Positions 41,701-53,700 of a DNA stretch of 64,000 bases are shown here, one piece after another; position 1 is the first letter of the stretch; each line of letters starts with the position of its first letter. Source of the DNA: Phaseolus vulgaris (Eukaryota; Streptophyta; Magnoliopsida; Fabales; Fabaceae). A program made the position numbers and the translations under genes. The stretch lies in the NCBI RefSeq assembly GCF_000499845.2, contig NC_023751.2:29208975-29272974 (forward strand), in the 5' to 3' direction. The notes beneath the pieces were generated by a model that saw only the letters and a list, made by a program, of their open reading frames with translations, was not told where the DNA came from and did not search any database.

Positions 41701-44700
41701 TTTATAATTGATATAGTAAAGTGGAATATTATTCCTTCTAAATTTGAGATTATTGGAGCTCCTGATCATTGGGAGCCTCTAACCGTAATCCTAGAACAAC
41801 ATCTTCATTGCTACACAACATTGTGTTTTATCACAACCTTCATTGCTGTGCAATCCACCCTTATGTAATTGCACCCGTCTATGATGGCTAAGATTGTGAT
41901 TATGGTCTGGAAACTGGGGATAGATCCTAAACACCTAGAGAATTGCAGAATGTTCATTATGCCTATTGGTTATCTTAAGAAGTGGACTTTAAGTCTAGCT
42001 CAACCTTACAAAATTGGCTCAAAAGGTGAGGTTTGCACCCACTTATATACTATGAAATGTCCTTATCTCTAGTTGATGTGAGATTTTTAACCCATCTTCC
42101 TCGCGCCTAGACCTGACAACTTGTACGTGAGACTATATATTTATTTATTGATGGTCCGATAGTGGCCTGTTAGCGGGTGATCCTGATAAACCCTCATTAG
42201 GATAAACTCTAAATAACTCTAATACCATATTAAGAAGTGAACTTTAAGCCAAACTCAACCTTACAAAACCAACACATAAGTTGAGGTGTGCACCCATTTA
42301 TATACTATGACATATATATATCTCTAGTCGATGTGAGATCTCTAATATGTTAAATGGAAAGAATAATCTCAAATGGTCTCCACTCATTAGGACTATCTTG
42401 AAAGGAAAAGGAAAGGTCAGTCACTTTATAATGCCCGTGATGAAAATGATACTAAGTTCAAATCATGAGATGAGATGAAGAAGACTCCATGTTCATGGCA
42501 TGGCAATGGAATTCTATGGTCCTAGAAATTAGTGATACCTGCAAGTTTCTTAATTCAACAAAGGAAATTATTGATGCAGTAGAACAAACCTATTCTAAGG
42601 TCAAGGATGCTATTCAAATCGATGATGTAAAGGTGAAAACTGTGGCTGCCAAATAGGTAAACAAATCATTTATAGAATATGCCAATAGAATCAAATATTT
42701 GTGAATGGAATTGGACCGCTAACACGTTATAAAAGCAAAGTGTTCAAAAGACTCAACAATTATTAAGGTGTATATTGAATAAGATAAAGTGTATGATTTT
42801 TTGGTAGGCCTAAATCTTAAATATGATTAGGTCCAAATACAAATCTTGTTAAGAGAGAAAGTCCCAGGGCTTAATGAAGTCATAGCTATTATCCAAAGTG
42901 AAGAGATCATGAGAAGACTGATGTTGGAGACCCTAACTACTGAAAGGTCACCAATGATGTCTGATGGTGGAACAACCATGATTCTTAACCAGAGATAAAG
43001 CGGGGTTCTCAATATGAAAGAAAAAACTTGAGAAGGTTTGATGTACTTACTGCAACAAGCGACACCATACAAAGGAGAAATGCTGGAAATTACATGGAAA
43101 AATCCCAAGCAGAGAATGGTGAAAAAAGAAGGCCCAAGTCCAGAATGTGAGCAAAAAGGAGGCTCTCAGAAAAGGGCAAGGGCAAACACAAATTTTTAAT
43201 AGACAAGGTGAAGAATTTTTCTTCAGCTAAATCACGAATAGATAGAAAGGGTCAAATCTTTCTATAGTAAATTGGAGAAGCCCACATGTATGTGTTCCCT
43301 AACATATTTCGATACATTTTTCTTTTCTTTTGGTCTCAATGTGGTAATAAAAAGATTTTGTGTCAAGGGATGTCACCTTTAACGAGCAAGAAGGCTACTT
43401 CAAGGAGCCTCATATTTAGGGGGAGAATGTAAGAGAGGAGGGGGAGAATATAAGAGAGGAAGATGAGTTTCTCAAGCTTCGAAATTTTGCATTTGTACTT
43501 GAAACTGAGAAAAGGACAGATCTTGCACTTGAACCTCTTGAACTAGAAGCAAGACCTACACCTGAGCCTCATAAACTAGCAACATGACCTGCACTTAAAC
43601 CTGAACCTAATGATGGTGGAAAATTTGGGAAAAGTTTGGTTTACCAAATGAGAGGATAGGCCATTCCAAAATCTGCCTATGTTTAAGAATCCAACCCACC
43701 ATCACTACATGTGGTAACTCCTTTTAATCCTATAAATTTCAATAATTCTGGTGAGTTTGTCTTTGAAAATTCAGCAACACAGGTGAATCAAAATTCAGAC
43801 CTTCTTATTGCCCTTAGAAAGGGAACTAGAACATGCACTGAACAAACACTTTAACCTCAACCAATTTTACTATCCTTTGAAAAATTCTCTCGCATAAAAC
43901 CTTTCTCACATAGCTAAAGTCTACAACAACACCTTCTTCAACATCTAAAACATTATCTAACAGGAAAAGGAAACAAGAATATGACATGGGAACTTGTCAC
44001 CTTACCAATTGGGCTAATAGGGTGCAAATGCGTAAATGTAATAAAGTATCAGATTCATGGAACCATTGAATGATTGATGGAACCATTGAATATTACATGG
44101 CACAGTAAGTGGTCAAAGGATTCACTCAAACAAATGGAGTGGATTACTTGGAGACATTTGCCACGATTTCTATGATGACAATTAGGGCAATATTGCCATT
44201 AGCAACAAATTATGATTAGGTCTTGCAAGAGTTTACTGTGAAGAATGTATTCTTACATGGAGACCTAATAGTCCCCTAGTTATGAAGGACATGTTTCTAC
44301 CCAAACTGTTTTCAAGCTAAGTGGACTTTAAGCCTAACTCAATCTCATAAAACCGATTTATAAGATGATGTTTCCACTCATTTATATGCTATAAAATGTC
44401 CTAATCTTTAGTCAATGTGGGATCTCCAACACATCCCTCTCACGCCGAGCGTGACAACTCGTGCGTGGGACAATATATTTATTGGTGGTCTGATAGCGAT
44501 CCGATAGTGGGTTGCCTGATAAGTCCAACAAAACTCTTGCTAGGATAGGCTTTAAATGACTCTGATACCATATTAAGAAGTGAACTTTAAGCCTAACTCA
44601 ATCTCATCAAACCAGTTTATAAGGTGAGATCTCCAACACTAAGAAATGCTCCATATAGGCTAAAAGAATCCCCAAGAGCATGTTTTGAAGATTCACCAAA

Positions 44701-47700
44701 GTTATGACAAGTTTGGGCTACAAACAAAAAGGGGATCACATTTTATTTATCAAACATTCAATTTCAGTGGGAGTAACAATATTATTGGTATATGTAGAGG
44801 ATATTATAATAATTGGGGATGACAAAAAGGAACAACAGATGTTCATTGAGTGCCTTTCCACAAGCTGAGATAAGATATCAGGGAGATATAAATATTTGTT
44901 GGGGATTGAATTGGTTCATTCCAAAAGAGGAATTTATATATCTCAACAGAAGTATATTATAGACTTAAAGAAACAGGTAAGATAGTCTGCGGACCAACTA
45001 GTACTCCAGATGATCTAAATATAAAGTTGGGAAGTGTAAAAGAGGATATTGACGTGGATAAGGAATTGTAAAGACTTGTGGGTAGGCTTATATACTTATC
45101 ACACTAGGCCATACATTGCTTTTGTTGTGAGTCTAGTCAGCCAATTTATGGACTAACCAAAGCAAACACGTTTACAAGTTGCTCTTAGAATTGTTTAGTA
45201 TTTAAAAGGGATTCCATGAAGAGGGATTTTATTCAAGCAAAACTAGAGTGTAAATCTTAAAGCATATACCAATGCAGATTATGCGGGGTTTGTCGTGGAT
45301 AGAAGATCAACTATTGGATATTGTATTTTCCTTGGTGGAAACCTAGTGACTTGGAACAACAAAGAAACATAGTGTAGTAACTAGATCAAATGGTAAAACA
45401 TAATTTCGATTAATGACCCAAGGAATATGTGAACTTCTATGGTGGAAGATTATATTGGAAGACTAGAAGATAAATTGGGATGAATCTATGAGGTTATGTT
45501 GTGACAATAACTCTGCAATTAGTATAGCCCACGACCCTGGGAAGAACGATTGAACTAAATATATCGAGGTGAACAAATATTTTATCAAGTAAAAGCTAGA
45601 CAATAACTTTGAAAAGTTATATCCAAGCTCGTAATGGAGAACACTTACTAGCTCGAGGGGGAGTTTCAAAACTGCGGTGCTCATTATGTATTTCGGGAAG
45701 TCTTATATTTTATCCTTGTTGTAATTTTATTCTTTGTAACGGTCGTATCTTACTATTAATGCTAGGTTTATGTATATGAAAAAAATCCCATAATCATAAG
45801 GATTTGTCTCTTTAGAATTAGTTGTCCATATTTTTTAAAATAACCAATAGGTTATTTATAGGTGCAATGGCCATATAATTAATACAATAAAGTAGAATAT
45901 TATTCCTTCTAAATTTGAAAAATACTTATGGTGTGTCTAGAATATAATTTGAATTTATGTTATTAATTAAAATAGCTAACTCAACCACTTTTATTGGTAT
46001 TGATGAATTACTTCCTTGTTTCTTTTATGTAGGATCAAATGTGATATTATTTATCTAACTATATAAATGTTAATGTCATCTACTTCACGTATTAATCTTG
46101 ATGCAAATGATCAATAGGTTGGACTTATGATTTTGGATGAGATTCACTTATTGGGAGCAGATCGTGGGCCAATCCTTGAGGTATATTCTTATGAATGGTG
46201 GCAACATACTTGTGACTACCTCATTATTTTATCTTATTTCAGTATAGTATATTTGGTACTGTGAATCCTCTATGAAAATTAGAGATGATCATTTTGAACA
46301 ATCTCTTTTGTTTCGGTAATGTCTCGTAAGAAATTCTTTCACTTGAAAAAGACCAACTATGAGAGAAAAGATATTATTGAATTGATACTATGAAAAATTA
46401 CATTAGTCTTTATATACAAAGAACTCTAAGCCTAAAGTAATGATTACAAAAGAGATCTTTAGAATCTTCAAACAAAACACTTGTAATTAATTACAATATC
46501 CTAGTTAGCTTCTCGACTATATTTTCTCCTGAATCAACACCCCAAACTTGCATGTGAGATCTTGAAATTGTTTTGTTGGAAGACCTTTTGTAAACAAATT
46601 TGCTTATTGAAGCCTATATGGGACATAAGAAGCGTAATAACTTGATAAGGCCATTATCTAATTTTTCTTTAATAAAGTGTTGATCTATCTCTATGTGCTT
46701 GGTCATGTCATGCTGAATTGGATTGTCAACAATACCAATAGCTGATTTATTATCACATAAAAGAGTCATAGACTTTTCACATGTTCCAGATTTTGATCCG
46801 ATGTTTGCAAGTCCAGCTGTTTAGTTGTTACCTTGGCAGGGTGATGCTTGATTGTGGTGTCCCCAATCAAAAAGCTGACGGTGAAGGGAAACAGCAATGG
46901 TGGAAATGGTTAATAATAGTTAGAAAAGGAGGTACAACAATGAGAGAATGCCAAAACTCAGAAAGAAATATGATTTTCGAAGAAAAAGAAATTTTGTAGC
47001 GATTCAATGGGTCTAATGGGAAAGCAAGGATTCAACTAGGTTATATGGTGGAATCCTTGTGTTGTGTGTATCAAGCACAACAAAGGAACATATGTGGAAT
47101 ATACATTGCATTACATAGAGATGGACATAGGCCCATAACGTAAAATGCATCTAGGCTGATTCTCCCTGCACCATATCATTTATGATCTGCACCCAACACA
47201 CTCACATAAAATGTCCATTTTGTCCTTAATAATTTTAAATTTTCGCCTTCCGGAAATTCATATCCATAAGTCAAATTACAAAGTTCCGGATATACAAATC
47301 TGGAACTAATATGTCACTTCCGGATTTCACCATCCAGAAGCTTATTTGGACAACATAAATGGCCTTCCGGATGTCAAGATCCGTAAGCAAACATAAATGA
47401 GTTTTTGATCTCAATCCTCAGCACCATTTACAATCCGGAACTCATTATTCACTTCCGGATATGACCATCCAGAAGCTTAAATGAAATATGAAAATGACCT
47501 TCCGGATTTCAAAATCCGGAATGTATAAAAATGACTTCCGGATATTGAAATCCGTAAGCAAATATGTGAAAAGGGCATAATGCAGTTTTAAATTTTTCGT
47601 TGGGTGCGAGTCAAAATTGATTGAGTGCAGGAAGCAATTGCCATGCATCTAACATAAGTAATTGGGAATCGTTTAAATTGTAGTCTCTATTGGGTTTCCC

Positions 47701-50700
47701 TGATTTTATTCATTTATGTTCTTTTGGTCTTTTGATTTTTGTTGGGTAGTTTTATGTGATCTTATTTTCAAACCCAAATACATTCTTTAAATTGGATCCA
47801 TTCCACTTTTGGTATTTGGACACGTACTTTGAGTATAAATATTTAGAAAATTTGTTTATTCCATGTTGTCTTTCTTGTGCTTTGTGGGATGTGTTTTCTC
47901 ATTTCTTTAAGGAGGATATCTCATTTATGCTTTTGTAACCATTTTTTCTCTAATAATATATGTTTCTAACTGAAAGCTATGCATTCTTAGTGTTAATATT
48001 CTGTGCATAGTAACTATTTTTTGAGCTACATAGTTATGACTGCAGAAATTTCTGTTTCTAGGTTATTGTTTCTAGGATGAGGTATATATCATCCCAAACA
48101 GAGCGAGCAGTACGATTTATTGGCCTTTCTACAGCACTGGCTAATGCTGGGTAAGTTTACTTTCTCTCCACTTTCCTGAAGATTTAAGTTCAATTTTTTT
48201 TTATAAAATAATTTTCATTTTCCATTTTCTTAATTTCTTCTCGACACTAATTTCTGTATATCATCTTGTGCTCGACACTAATTTTCATTTGCACTCGCGA
48301 CTTTATAGTGAGTAACTTGGCATGTGTAAATGTGGGGAGAGAAAGAGCACAGAAAAGGAGTTTTTTGTATTAACTTATATTTCCTTGTTTACCTCTCTCT
48401 ATGCAGTGATCTAGCTGACTGGTTAGGTGTTGAGGAAATTGGACTCTTCAATTTCAAGCCAAGTGTGAGGCCTGTACCTCTGGAAGTTCATATTCAGGCA
48501 TGTGGATTTGGTCTTTCTGATAGAGCATGGCTTAACATGTCTGTTTCTTTGTCTATCTATTATTATAAATAGGGTGTGATTAGTAGAAGTGTGAATGGTG
48601 GTAATAGAGGAATGGAAATTTGATACGCAGGTCTATGTTTCCACATGCAACAATTCTGCACTTGTTTTCTCCTATGAAGAAAACCCCAATTGTTGCATAC
48701 TCATAATAATTTTTTTGCAAACATGTTAATATTACTTGGTTTTCTTATAGGGTTATCCTGGAAAGTATTATTGCCCAAGGATGAACAGCATGAATAAACC
48801 AGCATATGCTGCAATATGCACACATTCACCCACAAAACCAGTTCTTATATTTGTCTCATCCCGGCGCCAGACAAGACTTACTGCACTTGACCTGATTCAG
48901 GTGCAGATTCAATTTCATGTGAGAAATAGTATTTATTCTATTATGAAGTGCTGTTTTTAATCTTTCTTCTTTGTGAGTCAAGTTCGCCGCGTCAGATGAA
49001 CAATCAAGACAATTCCTTAGTTTGCCTGAGGAAACCCTGCAGATGGTTCTGTCTCAAGTCTCCGACCAAAACCTTAGACATACTTTACAATTTGGCATTG
49101 GATTACATCATGCAGGACTGAATGACAAAGACAGATCACTGGTTGAGGAACTCTTTGGAAACAACAAAATTCAGGCATACATTTATGCCTTAAAAATTGA
49201 CATGTCATTTTCTGTATTGAGAAAAAAAAAAATTAAAAGTTACACTTATTTAACAAGCCTTAACTGGTTACTTTTATGCAGATATTGGTTTGTACCAGCA
49301 CATTGGCTTGGGGTGTGAATCTTCCAGCTCATCTGGTGATTATCAAGGTGATATAGTTGTAGGTGTTTCCTTTTATACTATTTGTTTGCAATCATTTTGA
49401 AATTATCTTTTCTGGTATCAAGCCTGTTTGGTTTTCATTTATTGGATTGTTAACTACTTATCATTCATGAGTCACTTTGCTTTGAATTATAATTGGATTT
49501 TGATCAAATAAGATTTTCTTTCCTGAAAAACTTTCCCTTGAATGGTGTTCAGCATAGGTCTTACTCAAATATTCGAAGGCATTTCCAAGAGAATGGCTAA
49601 TATAATTCTTCTAAATTAAGATTTTAAGAAGTTTACATTTCTGATAGTAAGATATATAATTTGATTACGTTTGGCATATGATTTAATTTCAATAAATGAG
49701 GAGATACAATTTGATTTGACAAGAAAATATCGTACCAAACATTTCTCATTATTAGTATTTTGTTCATTATTGTTGTTTCTCCTTTATTGTAAATAAGAAT
49801 ACATTATACACGTGTGTACACAACATACAAATTCATTATATTCTACTATGTGTGAGGTGAACCAGAGCCACCCGTTAGGAACACGATATTTGGTAAGCTT
49901 TCTGTGTACCAATTAAAGACTAACAACTCAGGAAAATGAGCAGTCACAATTATGTTGACAGGAAAATGGAACAAAAGATTTGAATCTCACTTGGTGTTTA
50001 TCTTCAAAATTTTATTTCAACAATACTTTGCATCTTTTGCAGGGGACAGAATACTATGATGGAAAAGCAAAGAGGTATGTTGATTTTCCAATCACCGATA
50101 TTTTGCAAATGATGGGTCGTGCTGGACGCCCTCAGTTTGATCAACATGGGAAAGCTGTGATTCTTGTTCATGAACCCAAGAAGAGCTTCTATAAAAAGGT
50201 CAAAATTGAGACTGTTGATTATATTTATCTTTTGATGATTAGCCTAATGTGCTGAGAATATTGTTTTCTCTTTTGTGCAGTTCTTGTATGAACCCTTTCC
50301 TGTTGAGAGTAGTTTGAGGGAACATTTGCACGATCACATTAACGCTGAAATTATTTCTGGAACCATTTGTCATAAACAAGATGCAGTGCATTATCTTACA
50401 TGGACTTACTTATTTCGTAGACTGGTAAGTATGGTTTGGTGCCTTGTACTAAAATGGAAAATAGGTAAGTAGTAAGTGTGGTCAAATGGTTGTCTCAAAA
50501 TTTTCAGAGTCATGGAGTTGTTTCCGAAATTAAAAGCCATGTTTGGATAAATCAATTCCATTAACCTTACTTGAACAATGTAAGAAAATAAAGAATTATT
50601 TATTGATAACAATCACCAATTACAAACCCATAATCTCTATTTTTATTAACCAAAACCTTTAGAAAAGGATATAAAAATATGCTGAAAAGAATAGGAAGAT

Positions 50701-53700
50701 TCTGAAGATATTTTTTCCTAATTACTATGGGGATATTGAGAATATTTTTTTATAAGAATTTTTATTATTTACAACACCTCCTAATATTACTCATTCTCAA
50801 TTTGCCTACAAGATTATGGAATCTGCATTGGGGAAGCCTTTTAGTGAAAATCTTTGTTATCTTTCATGAAGTGTCTGCCAATTTCCATATGTTTGTTCCT
50901 ATCATGTTTGACTGAATTATGGACAGTGCTCATGGCTTGTTAGTACAGTACAATTGCACAAGGATGTTAACTTTATTTTATGCTCTTCAAGTGTGAATTT
51001 TTCCAGAGTCCTTTAGGCGCATCTTGAGCAAGACCTTGAAATTTAGCTTTTGCACTAGAACAAGATACTCTATCCTAGGTTTTTTTTTCTCTAGGTCACT
51101 ACACTTTCTTCCGAGTCAAAGTGTTTTTTTTTTCTGAATAACAACCCTTCTCCTAGGCTTGACATCAAGTCCTGGAGAATTTTGTCAACTACTTGCATGT
51201 GTCTTTTTCTCGCATCATGCACAAAGAATGTCTGGCCTTGTGTTTGAAGTATAGTTAATGGATTATCAGTTAGGTATTCTTTCAGCCTTTATTTGCAAGC
51301 TATCATCTCTGTCTAACCTGGGGTTAGTTAGAGTAATACTCACTTGTACTGGTTGAAAATCATTTTAAGAAAATACAATAGTCCTTAAAAATAGAAATGT
51401 AAACTAAACAATAGTCCTTAAAAATTCCCGGGCAAGAAGAATAAGTTATTTGTTTATAATTGACATGTAACTAGAGAAGTTTTTCTTCTTTTTCATTGAT
51501 CCCTTCCCTTTTTGTTGTTCTTTAATGCATAATCTAATTATGCTAATAAAATGGAAAATTAAAAAAATCTTAGTAAAATGTTCCTAATTAGGAACTGTTA
51601 ACAACTGAGTTGGTTAAATAATGATGTTTGAAAGGTAGTTAATGGGTTACTGTTTATCGAATTAACTGAGTGCTTGAAGGGTTAATTTTTCTTGTTTATG
51701 AAATTTCCATAAAAAAATGTCTAGGGATTTAAATAATGAGTGGAAATTCTTTTTGTATATGTATTTATTGTTGTATGATTTTTTTACATACGTGCTTAAT
51801 GGCCATTTTATGACAGATGGTAAATCCTGCTTACTATGGACTGGAGAATGCTGACACCGAATTTCTAAATTCATATTTGTCTAGGTAATGACATGAAATC
51901 GAATAGTTTTCAAGCTCATGTTAAGTTATAACTCTTTTCAACAGGGTTATTTTGGCTGACAGTTTTCTTTTCACAGCCTAGTGCAGAACACATTTGAGGA
52001 TTTGGAAGACAGCGGATGCATAAAGATGGATGAAGAGAAGGTGGAGTCCATGATGTTGGGTTCAATTGCATCTCAGTATTACCTCAGCTACATGACTGTA
52101 TCAATGTTTGGTTCAAACATAGGTCCAGATACATCACTTGAAGTAAGACATACAATTTCACCTTTTCCGGACTTTTTGACATCTCCATTGTTTGAATTAT
52201 CATTTATTTTAATTGTTTAAAATCATTATGCTTAGATTTCTTTTTTCTGTAGGTCTTTCTGCATATCTTATCTGCTGCTTCTGAATTTGATGAACTTCCT
52301 GTGCGTCATAATGAGGTAACTGTTTTAATTGCTATAAAGTTTAGAGTTAATAAACTTTTAATTAAAATATTGTAAAGTTCAGATTTTTATAAATATGTGA
52401 GGGGAGGGATATCAAACTAAGAATATGTAAAGTTCTAATTTATTGATTTTCTCATCCTAAAGTCAAGTGTAGACTATAGTTACCAGATTTGTGTCTTTTC
52501 CACTTGTGTGACGATCGAATCTGTACATGTAAGATTTCTGCACTTTTGTGATGATTGAATTTGTGTCTGTTCCACTTGTGTGATGATTGAATTTGTGTCT
52601 GTTCCACTTGTGTGATGATCAAATTTGTGCATATATGATTTCTGCACTTTTGCTATATAAATCAGTAAGCAACAAATTGGCTTGCATAGTAGAAGTGATT
52701 ACAATTGTTGGAACTTCCACAACGGCTAGTGTGATGTGATCAAATTAAAGCATTTTAATGGATGACTATCAGTACTTTTCAAATTGATTTTGTCTAGTTG
52801 AGTTAAACCTTAAAACTAATTTTAAGATGGTATCAAAGCTTATTCTATCGATTGTTCTTGGGCAAATTTGACTACCACTACCAAGCAATTATAAGACTAC
52901 TCGCTAGGGTTGGGAATAGGCCTGGCTGCCAAACAGGGGCCTATGGCCTATCCCATTTAAAACCTAAGTTGGCCTACCTTGTTTAATAAAAAGGCTTGAC
53001 TTTAGCTTTTATAAAAGCCTATTTTATTAAAAGGCTAGGCCTCAGGTTATAAAAATGTCTATTAAGTCTATAATTTATATATAATAAAAATAATATACAT
53101 ATTATAATTTTATATTTTATATTTTAGAAATTAATTTTTTTATTTCATAACTACTATTTTCTTTTCTGTCCTCATGACTGTCTCCACCATTGTGACTTGC
53201 ACAGACCCATCTTCCTTTAAGCAATCCCATGGTATTTCTAAACTTCCCATTGGCATGCTTACTAAGTCCAAGAACACCCAGATAGAACCCCGTGTCTTCT
53301 CTGATTTTTTCACCATATCCTCCCTTAGTGGGATATGACTCAGGTGTATATTTAGTTGTCGAAATATAAAGAACATGCTAGGACATAGTTTTTACAAAGA
53401 TCAGACCAAGCCTATGGTAGGCTAATAGGCCAAGTCAAATGTTCAGTCCTACAAACTTTTTACTTGAGATCTCTAGTTCTTGACATGAGAGGTGTATGTT
53501 GGAGATTCCACATCTAAATCTAATAGTGATATGACTGTTAAAGTATATAAGTGGAGAATAACCTTGCACTTTACAAGCTGATTTTGCTAGGTTGAGTTAG
53601 TCCTAACCCAAGTTCTAAGAAAAACTATAAAATTCTGTGAAGATACCAGAAAATAAAATGAATAAGTAGTACCTTTGGCTGTCGCAAGATGGAACTCCAA

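Larger units (their letters stand above)
41492..45920 (+). mobile_element. Copia LTR retrotransposon, degenerate, in DExH14 intron 32
   Basis: The LTRs are recognised from the repeat of TATATTTTATC, GTAATTTTATTCTTT, ATTAAT.CTA.GTTTATGTAT and GGAATATTATTCCTTCTAAA at about 41492-41750 and 45678-45920, with clear divergence. Between them, with many stops, lie gag ([29 protein letters not shown]), the start of reverse transcriptase ([16 protein letters not shown]), RLKESPRA, and RNase H ([34 protein letters not shown]). The integrase core is largely missing. GAGGGGGAGTTT before the 3' LTR is the polypurine tract. The element is in the sense orientation of the host gene and cannot be active. Confidence 0.9.

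Noticed and set aside
42827..43108. 93-codon minus-strand frame
   Set aside because: It is opposite the copia gag region, which reads on the plus strand with conserved gag phrases.
47247..47558. CRISPR-like array
   Set aside because: Regular palindromes with spacers superficially resemble one, but the units vary in sequence, spacers are A/T filler of unequal size, the context is a plant intron, and the whole is bounded by transposon inverted ends.
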